Shown here in pieces: positions 47,884 to 58,740 of a stretch of 64,000 bases of DNA. The stretch's first letter is position 1; every line of letters starts with the position of its first letter. A program made the translations under genes and the position numbers. The stretch is from Rhineura floridana (Eukaryota > Chordata > Lepidosauria > Squamata > Rhineuridae). A model generated the notes under the pieces. The model did not search any database. It was not told where the DNA came from and saw only the letters and a list, made by a program, of their open reading frames with translations. The DNA is taken from contig NC_084493.1 of the NCBI RefSeq assembly GCF_030035675.1, positions 21,243,822-21,307,821 on the forward strand, written 5' to 3'.

Positions 47884-48925
47884 CTTCTTGAGGAGGACTC
47901 GGGATGAGCGCAGCTTGGCTGGGAAGTGCATGTGAGCACTAGGACAAGAGAGGAGCCTTTTTGGGGGGGGGGCTCCAGATTGCAGTTGCTTGCATGGGGT
48001 CAGAGGTGTCATGAGGATGGAAGTTGTAGGTAGCCGAAACAGAGCTCAGATCCAGGGAATGTTCTGTCCTCTGCTCTGCAACCATACTTTTGCATGATGG
48101 GATTCCAGGCCATCTCTGGTTGGGCACCAGTTAACTCCTCTTGGCATCATCAGGGCAGGTCCCCTAAAGTAGAAGATCAGCTCTCAGGTTGGAAGGCTTG
48201 GAATGACAAAGTTGGATGCCACATTGAGGGTGAAGGAGTCAAGCCCTCCTGAACTGCTATGATTCGCCCCCTCCAAAAGGCCTCAATCATATCCGACAGG
48301 TGCTCCTTCAGGGCCACTTCCAGCATGCACTTATTTCAGATGTTGCCTGTGTGAATGAGGCATCACAGATTAAGTGTTCGTATCATTTGATGTCACATCA
48401 AACATGGTAGTCAATGGAGGCAGCTGACACGTTTTGACTGAGAATCGTAAAGGGACAAGAGTGGGAACTTGCAAATGTGCAAACCAGCTGCCCACAACTT
48501 GCTTGGAAGAGTGCTTCCTTGTCCAACTGGATTCACAGCTGGCTCATCTCTCTTTTGACCTCCATTAGCAGCAACTTTATTCCTTGGCCAAGAGATGCTG
48601 GCAGTTTCCTGTTAGCAGATTTAACTATCCACAGGATTTCACACTGGCAAGTGGCTCTGACTGGCCGCTGTTTGACAGGGCCCACCTCCCCATTGATTGG
48701 GAGAATGAAGTTGGTGACAATGCCTCTCCTGACTTCAACTGTATGTGTCAAATCTGGGGAGCTGTCCTCAGGTGTGTTAAGAGGCCCACCTACAATTGGC
48801 TCTTCTGATGGCTGGATATCTGCTCATCTCTCCGCTGCTACTGCTTCCAAAAGGCCCAAGGTGATCTTACCAGCTACCCTTCAGGCAGAGGTTCAGTGAA
48901 CTAAGAGAAACGGTGATAAGAAAGA
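47884..48925 (+). other. SHF 3' untranslated region and downstream, extent unknown
   Basis: No AATAAA occurs soon after the stop; the nearest AATAAA on this strand is at about 49236. The open frame 48477-48899 has no recognised similarity. Confidence 0.35.
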
Positions 48926-49130
48926 TAGAGGGGCCATAGCTCAGTGACAGAGCACATGCTTGGCTTGCAGAAGGTCCAATCCCAGGCATCTCCAGTTGAA
49001 AGGATCAGCTAGCCCAGGTGAAAGGGAAGATCCTGGAGAACCACTGCTTTTAGTAGTAGTGAGCAATGCGGGCCAGAAGGATGGCTAATGTGACTTTGTA
49101 TAAGGCAGTTTCCTATGTTCCTGTGATAGG
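48926..49130 (+). mobile_element. tRNA-derived SINE
   Basis: Head GGCCATAGCTCAGTGACAGA, then 'gcagaaggtccaatcccagg' and the end 'aaggcagtttcctatgttcc'. Confidence 0.75.
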
Positions 49131-49582
49131 AGTATTTGCATGTGTCAGGATCCCTCTTATTATGAATTTGCCCAGGATGCATTGTGAAACCCTCATTTGG
49201 TACTAGTCAGGTGGTCTTTTGTTTCTGGCGTCTTTAAACAAATAAAAAAATGAATTACATGGAACACCTTCATGGCTGTTATATATTCTGCACTGTTACC
49301 CATAAGCATGTGCACCTCAGGCTTATCTTTGCACGCTCTTCCTCTCTTGACCCAGCTAAGCTTATTTGGTAGCAGTGGAGAGTGAACAAAAACTCTTTCT
49401 TGCACAAGAATGTACAGTCTAGTTCTTACTGCTGAAAGAACTGGGATTCTATAAATCTAGATCTGTTTTTTTAAAAATAATTGGCAAACTTGTCATTTGG
49501 GTTTGTGTAAAGATTCCAGATATAATAATGAATAGAAATGCTGTGGAGTCTTTATTTGCAGGGTGTTGTTCTGTTGGCAGCT

Positions 49583-49762
49583 CTTAAACTGTCCAACAGT
49601 TACACCTTTCTGCTCAGGATAATTCAAGTTCTCATCAAAATCCTTTCTAACTACATGAACATCACCAGCCAGGGCCTTGAGGTAGTCATAGCTTTCCTTC
49701 GTGAAGAGGTTTCCAGTGCAGAGAATGTGCTGATTTTTCCCTGGAACCAGCAATTTCTTGAA
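49583..49762 (-). pseudogene. VPS29: VPS29 fragment (retromer subunit), processed or captured piece
   Basis: Sixty codons read without interruption: [60 protein letters not shown]. They differ from VPS29 as I recall it at about six positions. VPS29 is the phosphoesterase-fold subunit of retromer. Both the first ~25 and last ~100 residues are missing: before FKK the reading is unrelated, and after QFK the expected IGLIHGHQ does not follow. No splice sites border it. A truncated retrocopy fits best; a captured exon piece is possible. Confidence 0.8.
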
Positions 49763-50437
49763 ATGTCTTAACACAGCCTTGTCGTTGCATTGCTACCAAC
49801 CTGCTGGGTTAAAAATGCTGGACATGTGGATGGTGAGACTTCGTCTAGCTACATGCATGGATGAGACTCAAGATTTGGCAGCATCTCCTGTTCAGGCATC
49901 CCTCATCTTGGACTTGTTAGACCCAATGAGCTCCACTTCCTTCTCTATATCATTTAAATGTACCTGGATCCTGACAGATTGTTGCAGTTGCTTGCCCATT
50001 GATTTCTAAGTGTATTGGCACACGTTGCAACAGCTACCAGGACATCACCAGTCCCTCTAATTGCAATCTTGGGTAGTGAGTGCCAACAGAATTGAAGCCA
50101 AAAATGGGAGGGGGAAAGCAAGCTCCCTGCAGAAGTTCATTCTCTGGCAGATGGCCAGACCAAGTTGGCGTTCCTCTTGCCATGTCATTCTTCCTAGGAG
50201 GGAAAGGTGTTCCTGTGTCCTGTGCCACAGGCAATAATGTCCCCACGCTACTGCAGTCTTTGGGTGGCTTTCAAGTCTTTGTTGACATATGGTATCGTTC
50301 AAGTCTGCCACAGAATGTTCAGGGAAGACATTAAGACCCATCTGCATGCTGCAATCCACATTCTCTATTCCCTTTCATCTGCACTGGCTCCCTGCCTGCC
50401 CACATTACGAGTGGAAGGAGGCGTTGCAGGACTAGTG

Positions 50438-50585
50438 TACTCATAGCTCAGTGGTACAGCATGCGCTTTGCTTGCAGATGGTTCCAGTTTCAATTGCTGG
50501 CATCTCCAGTTAAAAGCATCAGATAACAGGTGATTAAAGGAGACATCTTCTAGAGACCTTAGGAAGCTGCTGCTAGTCAACATGA
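50438..50585 (+). mobile_element. tRNA-derived SINE, 3' truncated
   Basis: Head CATAGCTCAGTGGTACAGCA, then 'tttgcttgcagatggttccag' and 'gctgctgctagtcaa'. Confidence 0.7.
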
Positions 50586-50610
50586 ATCAGAGATGAGGGA
50601 CGGGATCAAG

Positions 50611-51042
50611 CCAGTGGGCCAGATTCTGACCTCCCCCAACCCTGCAGACCATATTGACAGGTGTGAGGGGGCCTCCTGCCTGCCAATCACAATGTCATCA
50701 GGTGGCCCAAACAAACCATTTTCCTTTCCGGACAGGCTTGAGCTGCATTTGCAGAGGAAGATCTTTCGCATTGCTGGCTTCAGTTCAAACCAGTGGTGCA
50801 AAGGAATATTTGCATTTACAGAAGGCCCTAATGGGAAACTCCATAGCACAGCAGATCCCAGTGGGCTTGCTGGCTGACAGAAAGCCTCCTGTGCCAAGGA
50901 ACAATGGTTCCTTGACAGCTGTGTCTCCACCTTCCCCACACCTGACATATATAGCTTCAGGTGAGGGACAGGTAGGTGTGGTTTTCAGGAAATGGCCTCG
51001 CGGGCCTAATTAGGCCCATGGGCCAGAGGTTCCCCACCCCTG
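50611..51042 (+). mobile_element. hAT-type element, probable
   Basis: CCAGTGGGCCAGATTCTGAC start and GAGGTTCCCCACCCCTG end. Flanks ggatcaag/ggatagat agree at 5 of 8. Open frames inside have no recognised similarity. Confidence 0.5.
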
Positions 51043-51057
51043 GGATAGATAGCTAAT

Positions 51058-51275
51058 AACATAAGAGCCCTGCTGGATCAGGCCAATGGCCCATCTAGTC
51101 CAGCATCCTGTTCTCCCAGTGGTCAACTAGATACCCATTACGGGAAGCCCGCAAACTGGACCTGAGCGCACGAGCACTTGCCCTTCCTGCGGTTTCCAGC
51201 TACTGGTGTTTGGAAGCATACTGTTTCTGACAGCGGAGGTGGAGCATCACCCTCATGGCTAGTACCCATTGATAA
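51058..51275 (+). repeat. 'CTGGATCAGGCC' repeat, third copy
   Basis: Starts ATAAGAGCCCTGCTGGATCA and shares 'ggcccatctagtccagcatcctgttc' and 'gaagcccgcaaactggacctgag' with 35470-35745. Confidence 0.75.
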
Positions 51276-51479
51276 TGTAATTTGACCTACTGTAAGGGAG
51301 CTTTTTATATACTCTGTGAAACAGTATGGTATCTACTTTTTAAGAGCATAAGAAGAGTCCTGCTTGGATTACTTCTGTGTTCTATATTGAGCTTCTAATG
51401 CAGCCAGAAAGAGAATACTTTGGGGGTGGGGGAGTGTTGTGCCTTCTTGAAATAAAGTCCCATCACAGTGAAAAAAGCG

Positions 51480-51850
51480 GGTAAGAGGAAAATCAACTCA
51501 TTTGAAATGTGTTGGAGGAAAGCTTTGCGCATACCACGGACTGCAAAAAAGACAAATAATTGGGTGTTAGAACAAATTAAACCAGAACTATTACTAGAAG
51601 CTAAAATGATGAAACTGAGGTTATACTTTGGACACATAATGAGAAGACATGATTCACTAGAAAAGACAATCATGCTGGGGAAAACAGAAGGGAGTAGAGA
51701 AAGAGGAAGGCTAAACAGATGGATTGATTCCATAAATGAAGCCACAGACCTGAACTTACAAGATCTGAACAGGATGGTTCATGACAGATTCTATTGGAGG
51801 TCACTGATTCATTGGGTCACCATAAGTCGTAATTGACTTGAAGGCACATA
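51480..51850 (+). mobile_element. Bov-B (RTE) LINE 3' end with intact last ORF part
   Basis: About 115 codons open to the natural end: FEMCWRKALRIPRTAKKTNN, LRLYFGHIMRRHDSLEKTIM, GKTEGSRERGRLNRWIDSIN, then RFYWRSLIHWVTISRN. This is the C terminus of Bov-B polymerase (WRxLLRVPWTARRxN, FGHLMRR, SLEKTLMLGK). It ends TGGGTCACCATAAGTCGTAA then 'ttgacttgaaggcacataac', the tail the local SINEs borrow. It is 5' truncated. Confidence 0.88.
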
Positions 51851-52107
51851 ACACTCAGAGCTGGGGTGAGGTTTCCCATACGTCTGACTTTCTTCATCCT
51901 TCCCTGTACAACTCTCTCCCCTTTTTGAACCCTAACTTTGTATCCTCGGTTGTAGGTTGAGGGCTTAGTAAGTGGTGCCATCAGTGGTATTAAAGCTGAT
52001 TTATCCTGGAACAGAGCTGGCCATACCATGAAGCAGATTGAGAAAGTCTGTCTCAGGTGTAAGCTTTGGAGGTACTATATGAGAGAAGCAAATGGCCTAC
52101 TACTTAG
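51851..52107. other. No gene seen
   Basis: Nothing recognised. Confidence 0.35.
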
Positions 52108-52300
52108 GGCAGGTCCACATAATACATTTAAGGCACACAACTTCCCCCAAAGAATCATGGGAACTGTAGTTTGTTTAGGGTGCTGAGAATTTATAGCTCT
52201 GTGATGGGAGGGGAAACAACAGTTTCCAGAATTCTTTGGGGGAAGTCATGTGCTTTAACTGTGCATTGGATGTGCTTTAAATGTATAGTGTGGATTTGCC
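52108..52300. mobile_element. Foldback element, copy 2 of 3
   Basis: Left end GGCAGGTCCACATAATACAT and right end ATGTATAGTGTGGATTTGCC form an inverted repeat of about 30 bp. The inner 'cccccaaagaatcatgggaactg' faces 'cagtttccagaattctttggggg'. Confidence 0.8.
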
Positions 52301-52406
52301 ATCTAGATGTTTCTGCCTTGGACACCAATATGTCTTGGGCCATCTATGTCCTAGAATACTGCCACAACATATATCTTTGTTTGCCCATAAAAGTATCACT
52401 TTTGGT

Positions 52407-52845
52407 TAGAGATGCGAGGAGAATTTTGATTTGGTTCGCTTTTAAAGGCAAATTATCAAATTCATACTTTCCGAAATAGTATGAGAACTGAAACACAGCC
52501 ATTCTGGAAAATTCACCCTAATCCAAATGTTGCCATGAAGTTCTCTAACTAAAGAGTGTTTACAAAAATGGATATATTGAGGGGAAAGTGTTCATAAAAA
52601 TGAATATATACATGAAGTTAACATACAAAAAGGCATATTGGGAGAAACTGCTTGCAAAAATGTGGACATTAGTCAAAACTGCAGGCAAAAATCTGCGTAT
52701 TAGGAGAAATCTGCACTAAAATGCTGAAGAATTTTCAGGACTTTTTTTAAAAAATTGCAAATTGCTGCAGAAATGTTGAGAAGAGAATTTAAGATTGGAA
52801 AAATGAGAAACTGAGAACCGAAACTGACAGATCCTTCCATCCCTA
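52407..52845 (+). mobile_element. TAGGGATGG hAT-type element, full copy
   Basis: 439 bp from TAGAGATGCGAGG to CCATCCCTA. Flanks cttttggt (52399-52406) and ctttgggt (52846-52853) agree at 7 of 8. Same body as 63276-63726 ('acaaaaa...gcatatt', 'ggagaaac'). Confidence 0.85.
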
Positions 52846-52989
52846 CTTTGGGTATATTAAAAGTACATTTTTTTAGACAATCATTACAAATTGAATTTAG
52901 TTTTTTAAATGTTTGTTACAAATTGAGCTGCAAGCGGCTAAACTGTAAGGAGCCTAGCATCTCTTTGGTTTTGCCAGTTTGAAGTGCAA

Positions 52990-53200
52990 ATTATGACATT
53001 TTTTAATTAAATCTACATCCTGCCCTTCCTCCCAAAGGAGCCCAAGGTGGCAAACACACAAGCAATAAAATACCTAACAATGTATTTTAAAAAGTAAAAC
53101 AAAGAAAAGCATGTATTCTGAAAAGTATGTCTCCTCCAGGCCTCAAAAGCAGACATAAAGCACACATTTCCATAGAAAGAGCTGAGAAAAAAAGGGAAGG
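52990..53200 (-). mobile_element. LINE 3' tail, reversed
   Basis: 'aaatctacatcctgcccttcctcccaaaggagcccaaggtggc' is the reversed 'gccaccttgggctcc...gggcgggatataaat' LINE end seen also at 31655-31700. Confidence 0.45.
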
Positions 53201-53559
53201 CAAGACAATGAATACTACATGAAATATAATCAGTCTGATTTTCTTTATCACTATCAGTTTCTGCTTCTTTGCCTTGTTCTGTACTTTCTCCCACTCCCAG
53301 TCCTTTGAGGCCTAGTCAAGGAGACAGAAACAGACCCACCAAGGATGTTAACAAGAGGAAGCCCACAAGCAAAGAAGGCCCTAGAACGAGCCTCCTTTTT
53401 TCCTCTTGTGTCAATGGCAGTGCTGCTAGTGCCTCCCTAGAGGCAGAAATGCAGCTTCTTCTTGCATTGGAGATCTGTACTTTCAGTCCACAGCTTAGGA
53501 CTTGCTTGTCCTCAGTGTGCAGGAATTGTAAGGATCTGATACTGTGCATAGTCTTATTT

Positions 53560-54110
53560 ATTTATTTAATTTATATTCCACCCTTCCTTACAGAAGGAGA
53601 GCAGGGCGGCAAACTAAACACTAAAAACACTCTAAAACATCATAAAAACAGACTTTAAAAGGTAAAGGTGTCCCCGCACTTATAGTGCGAGTAGTTTCCA
53701 ACTCTTAGGGTGACGTCTTGCGACGTTTAACTAGGCAGACCATATATATGGGGTGGGATTCCCAGTTCCGTCCCCGGCCTTAAAATATATTAAAACAAAA
53801 CATATTAAAACATTTTTAAAAAGAAAAAGCTTTAAAAACACCTGAAAAAGCAATTCCAACACCAATGCAGACGGATAAGGTCTCTACTTAAAAGGCATGT
53901 TGAAAGAGGAAGGTCTTCAATAGGCACCGGAAAAATAACAGATGGTGCCTGTCTAATACTTAGGGGAGGAAATTCCAAAATGTTGGTGCCACAACACTAA
54001 AAGTCTGCTTCCTATGTTGTGTGGAGCGGACTTCCTGATAAGATGGTATCTGCAGGAGGCTCCCACCTGCAGAGTGCAGTGATTGACTGGATATATAACA
54101 GGTAAGACAA
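53560..54110 (-). mobile_element. L2/CR1-like LINE 3' part, reversed, with an insertion
   Basis: It begins TTTATTTATTTAATTTATAT and runs through 'gaggaaggtcttcaataggcaccgg' and 'caaaatgttggtgccacaac'. The parallel copy at 55840-56110 lacks the piece 53655-53772. Confidence 0.6.
53655..53772 (+). mobile_element. Short SINE-like insertion in a LINE tail
   Basis: 'aaaggtaaaggtgtccccgcac' start, with GTGCGAGTAG and GACGTCTTGCGACG inside and CCCGGCC at the end. Flanked by ctttaaaa and cttaaaa, a probable target duplication. Comparable 'aaaggtaaaggt' pieces occur in squamates; name not asserted. Confidence 0.5.
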
Positions 54111-54877
54111 TCTTTCTGGTATCCTTAAAAGTATTCCTGTTGCTTGGTTTTTGAAATAATTTGGGGGGCAAGGATGTAGTTGTTTGGGGTCTCTCTGTGT
54201 ATGTGTTAGACTCTTTATTTTGGGGGGAGCAGGGTCTCCATGTCCCAGCATCCTATGATCAGCATGAAAGGGTAGCCGCTGAGAAGAGTTTTCTAACATG
54301 CTTCCTTATCCTTTCCTGATGACTGGAGCCAATCAGAGTCAAAGGAGGTCAGCCAGCCACTGTGCAGACTCTTCTCAGTAGCTAACATTCTCCCCTTCCA
54401 GCATATTGGTTCCTAGGGATGTCTGCTGTGGGAGAAGGCATTAACAAGGATCTCATTCTCAACCCAGCAGGAAACAAAAAGTTTGGGAGGGGGCATGGCT
54501 GTGACTATCATGAAGGGATTTTACCCTTCTGAATTTGCCACTACACTACTGTTTGGGGGAATAAATATATGAACACCTTGTCTTAAACATTGTATTCATC
54601 ATTCTAAAAATATTTCATATTCCAACATTTTCCAAGTTTTCGGGGGAGAAAAAGGCTTTGGAAAAAACTCATCCTCCTCTTGAATTTTTCTGTTTTTCCT
54701 CCTTGGGCCTCCACATCTCTACCAAAGGTTCCCCACACCTGTGGTTAGCCTTTTCTCACAGATAAGGTGCTCCAATTTTTTTTATCACTTTGGTCCTGGC
54801 AGGCATAGCAACCCATCTGCTCAAAATTCTTCCTTGGGACCATAGGCACATTAGCACTAAGCTCTGGAAAGGAAAGT
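54111..54877. other. No gene seen
   Basis: No exon or clear repeat recognised. Confidence 0.35.
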
Positions 54878-55024
54878 AGGAAGCTGCCTCATACCAAGTC
54901 AGACCATCAGTATTATTGACACTGACTGGCAGCGGCTCTTCAGGCTTACTTGGAGATGCCGGGGATTGAACCTGGGACCTTCTGCATGCAAAGCAGATGC
55001 TCTGCCACTGAGCTACAGTGACAC
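54878..55024 (-). mobile_element. tRNA-derived SINE, reversed
   Basis: The reverse complement gives TGTAGCTCAGTGGCAGAGCA and 'tctgctttgcatgcagaaggtcccaggttcaatccc', ending in GGCAGCTTCC. Confidence 0.85.
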
Positions 55025-55839
55025 ATTGCTTCTTTCTAGGCTGGTGGCCAGTACCTGTCACGATTTGGCTGCCTACCCATGGCTTTGCTGTGTGGGGGTT
55101 CAGGAAAAGCCTGTTTCAGTGTTTGGAAGCATGTCATTGCTTCTTATTAAAAAAAAAAGGTACATTTCTAAAGTGAATCACACCATGGCAGAGAGGCTGT
55201 CAGCACACATTCTCTGTCTCTCTCCCCCTCTCTCCTGCTCCGTAGCTCTGTAAAAACCAGTTCCTAAACATTTAATTGCATAGGAATCTTTCTTTCTCCC
55301 AGGAAAGTTATCCTGCAATATGATTCAGTTCTGACTAGCGCTATCACCAATTAAAGGAAGCTGAGTCAGTTCATTGAGTAACAGAGCCATCTGATTACAG
55401 TGGTGTAGCGGTACCTTTTGAAGTGCTGGAGCTCATGATGACAGCCCCACACCCCACAGATGGCATGTCCCCAAGGAGAGTCCACAAATACAGATAGTTG
55501 TGTGGATCCATTATTATGCACGAAGGCACACATTCACTTTGTCACACCAAAGGGCAGCAGTACATGGCATAATATCTCATTAATTAGGATAAGCATGAGG
55601 GCAAGCCTATGCATAATTTCCAGCTTCATAGAACTTAGGGCTAGGCCACATTGGCGTGTGCATGCAAGCATGCACATGCACGCGCACACACCCCTGCTAT
55701 TGCAGCAGCTTGCTTTCCTGTGACTTGCAGGACAGTGCTCCAACCTGCAGTAATACTGCCTTTTCTACCCCTTTCTGAAAAGGACCTTTTCTGTGGTGGC
55801 CCCCTGGCTGTGGAATGCTTTCCCCAGGGAGGCATGCTT
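55025..55839. other. No gene seen
   Basis: Includes an alternating CATG/CACG-rich stretch at about 55655-55690. No exon recognised. Confidence 0.35.
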
Positions 55840-56110
55840 TCAAAACATCTTTTTGAAAAAAGGTTAAAAACATATTGTTTTGGTTTTTTTTTTTTTAAAA
55901 AAAGGGTTAAAAACATATTAAAAAGCAATTCCAACACAGATGCAGACTGGGATACAGTCTCAACTTAAAAGGCTTGTTGAAAGAGGAAGGTCTTCAATAG
56001 GCGCCAAAAAGATAACAGAGATGCCGCCTGTCTAATATTTAAGGGTAGGAATTCCTCAGGGTAGGTGCCACCACCTTGTGTTATAGTTGTTTATTTATTT
56101 ATTACATTTG
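55840..56110 (-). mobile_element. L2/CR1-like LINE 3' part, reversed
   Basis: 'gcaattccaacacagatgcagactgggata' and 'gaggaaggtcttcaataggcgcc' match 53820-53990. Confidence 0.6.
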
Positions 56111-56276
56111 TATACCACCCCATAGCTGAAGCTCTCTGGGAGGTTCACAACAATAGTTGTTGTGTTATCCTTCCGCTGTTTGTTTCCATGTGAACTAACC
56201 ACAAGATTACTCTTTTTGGCAGTGATGGCTGGTGCCCATTGGGATAGGTAGAGTGGAAGGCAGGGTAATCAGCAGT

Positions 56277-56578
56277 TGGCTGTGGTGGCTGGCACCCATT
56301 GGGACTGGTGGGGCGGAAAGCAGAGAGCCCAAACAGTAGGAGAAGCCAGAGCCAATGATAGGCAGAGCCAACTAATCCTAGTCTTGTCCCCATTCTCCAT
56401 TCTCCTCCTCTGTATTGAGTTCTACAAGGGCAACATTGAAACTAAGGAGGAGGAGGAAGCTGACAGCCAGTGTCACCCCCTGGAGTGGATGTGAGTAAGA
56501 AGGCAGGCATGTGGGGGCTGGCAGATTGAGGCTGGTGGGGCAGTGCCCCATTTGCCCTAATACACTGGCCTCCACTGG
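56277..56578 (+). repeat. 270-bp repeat unit, copy 1
   Basis: Carries 'ggtgg...gcacccattgggactggtggggcgg', 'agccagagccaatga', 'gagttctacaaggg', 'aaggcaggcatgtgggggctgg' and 'cctccactgg'. A partial unit precedes it at 56222-56276. Confidence 0.8.
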
Positions 56579-56820
56579 CAGTAGATGGAGTCAGAGCCAA
56601 TGGCCAACTAATTCAAGCTGTGTCTCCATCCTCCTCTCTGCTGAGTTGTACAAGGGACAACAGTGAGGCTAAGGAGGAAGGTGATAGGCAGTGCCAGTGC
56701 CCCGCCCCCTCAGGATTGATTGTAAGTAGGAAGGCTGGCAGGTGAGGGCTAGCTGAAGGCAGACTGAGGTTGACGGTGCAGTGTCCAATCTACCCAAATG
56801 GACCAGCCTCCACTGGCTGT
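56579..56820 (+). repeat. 270-bp repeat unit, copy 2
   Basis: Directly follows copy 1, giving a tandem: 'gtcagagccaatgg', 'gagttgtacaaggg', 'gtaagtaggaaggctggcagg', 'ccagcctccactggct'. Confidence 0.8.
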
Positions 56821-57029
56821 GAGGGAGTGAGAGAGAGAGAGTGAAGCAGGAGCTGTGCCACCTCAGTGTTCATGCACTGTAAATATGCTCCTCTCCTATG
56901 TACTGTACTGGGGTATCTGTCATACCAGTGGCATATCTGATATTGCACCAACTTAGGATATCTTCTGCAAAACCCTAAGACCTCTCACCTGTCACATCTT
57001 CAGTATCAGACTGAGCCCTTATTGGAGCT

Positions 57030-57230
57030 TAAGTGTTTGTGGACTAGAGACCCAGGGTCCATTCCCCACTTAGCCTCTTGCTCAGCTCACTGGGTGATCC
57101 TGGATCAGTCACTATCCCTCAGCCTAGTTTATTTCACAGGGTTGTTGTGATGATGAAAACAGGTGGTGGGATAAGAATCATATGTGATGCTCCTAAGTCC
57201 TTGGAGGAAGGGCAAGAGAAATGTATAATT
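57030..57230 (+). mobile_element. tRNA-headed SINE ending in a microsatellite
   Basis: Body 'gctcactgggtgatcctggatcagtcactatccctcagcc', then 'agggttgttgtgatgatgaaaac' and 'ctcctaagtccttggaggaag'. Its A/T-rich tail runs straight into the ATCT array. Confidence 0.65.
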
Positions 57231-57382
<152 letters not shown>

Positions 57383-57637
57383 TTTATCTTATCTATCGCA
57401 TCACAGGAACATTTTGGAGATTGGGTATAATACATCCTCACTGGGAGCCCCTCCCTTGTGTGTCTTGTAAGACATGTGGAACATAAGGATCAGTATTGCC
57501 AGGAAAGAAAAAAATAGTTGCACAGTAGCCTTTTCTGCTGTGCAAAGTGGTTCTTTCCTTGAGCTGCATGGCCTTGTTCAGGAAACATGGTCCCTAACAG
57601 CTGTAGTCCCATAAGAACTAACTTGGGAGTAAGCCCC

Positions 57638-57782
57638 ACAGGAAGTTGCCTAATACCTTCTGCCCATCTAATTCAGTATTGCCCGGTGCCAGCACACCTT
57701 TCCCAGGCCTAGCTGGAGATGCCAGGGACTGAATCTGGGACCTTCTGCATGCAACATGCACTCAACCATTGAGCTAGGCGGC
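57638..57782 (-). mobile_element. tRNA-derived SINE, reversed
   Basis: The reverse complement gives 'tagctcaatggttgagtgcatg' and 'gcatgcagaaggtcccagattcagtccctgg'. Confidence 0.8.
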
Positions 57783-57784
57783 CT

Positions 57785-58045
57785 AATACTGCTGGTGCCC
57801 AATGGGGCAGGTAGAGGCAAGAGCAGTAAGGGGAGCCAGAGCCAATGACAAGTGGAGCCAAGCAATTCCAGTTTTGTCCCTATCTTCCTTCCTGCTGAGT
57901 TATGCAAGGGGAAAGGAGGAAGGTGACAGCTAGGGCCACCCCCTGAACAGATTGTAAGTAAGAAGGCAGGTAGGTGGGGGCCAAATGAAGTTGACGGGGC
58001 GGTGCTCCATCTGCCCAGATGAACCAGCCTCCATTGGCTAGGCCC
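57785..58045 (+). repeat. 270-bp repeat unit, copy 3
   Basis: 'ctggtgcccaatggggcaggtagaggc', 'agccagagccaatgac', 'gtaagtaagaaggcaggtagg', 'accagcctccattggct'. It is separated from copy 2 by two SINEs and the microsatellite. Confidence 0.75.
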
Positions 58046-58114
58046 CTTCCTATAGAACTCAATGGGACTTAATTCTTTTTCTGTGAAGTTTCTAGTGCAA
58101 TCCTATGATCTTGA

Positions 58115-58170
58115 GGGCCTTTTGGCCGAAAGGCAGGGTATAAATAAACATTAACATAACATAACACAAC
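58115..58170 (+). mobile_element. Short LINE tail with ATAAC units
   Basis: 'ggccttttggccgaaaggcagggtataaataaac' then ATAAC-like units; the plus-strand equivalent of 17945-18020. The chimera begins directly after it. Confidence 0.5.
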
Positions 58171-58740
58171 ATCTCGAGGCTCAGGAGGAGGCGGGCCTGG
58201 GAGGGGCACTGCACGGGCCTGGTGACAATGTCCACCACAGTGTGATGGCGGCGATGCTTTTCCAAGACTACGGGCTGCCCGACGGAGGAGGAGGAGGCAT
58301 GGCAGTGGCCGGGATGCCCCCCGGGCTGGCCTTGAACGGAGAGCAGGCGGCGCTGCTGAGGAGGAAGAGCGCCAACACCATCGAGTGTTTCCTGGTGCCC
58401 AGCTTCGAGCATGTGGCCGAGATTGTGGGCCAGCAGGGGAACACATTGAAGAACATTGAGAAGGAGTACAATGCTAAGATTATGATCAGAGGCAAAGGGT
58501 CTATGAAAGAAGGCAAGGTGGGACGGAAAGATGGCCAGATGCTGCCTGGTGAGGACGAGCCACCTCATGCTTTGGTCACTGTTAACACCATGGAGAACGT
58601 GATTTTAATGTATTAATGTTTTTATCTTTATTGTTCATTGTAATTTTATATTTTTGATTGTATGTCGCCCAGAGTGGTTGGATATCCTCCCAGATGGGAG
58701 ACTAATAAATCCAATAAATACATAAATAAATAAATCTTCA
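58171..58740 (+). pseudogene. Chimeric retrocopy: MEX3-like 5' part + SF1 KH part + L2-like LINE tail
   Basis: One open frame from ATG 58245 to TAA 58614-58616. Codons to about 58435 read QAALLRRKSANTIECFLVPS and FEHVAEIVG, the start of the first KH domain of MEX3 proteins ([27 protein letters not shown]). From about 58436 the reading changes to GNTLKNIEKEYNAKIMIRGK, GKVGRKDGQMLPGEDEPPHA and NTMENV, the KH domain of splicing factor SF1. The switch is at the GxxG loop both KH domains share. From about 58602 the sequence is an L2-like LINE 3' end (GTCGCCCAGAGTGGTTGG, GAGACTAATAAATCC), as at 8220-8280. There are no introns. Substitutions in MEX3 invariant positions suggest decay. Template switching during LINE reverse transcription is the likely origin; an expressed KH microprotein is an open alternative. 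Confidence 0.85.

Noticed and set aside
48477-48899. 140-codon open frame after SHF
   Set aside because: No similarity seen; probably chance within 3' flanking sequence.
53013-53658. Open frames near 53.3 kb that could suggest a small gene
   Set aside because: No similarity; flanked by LINE tails on both sides.
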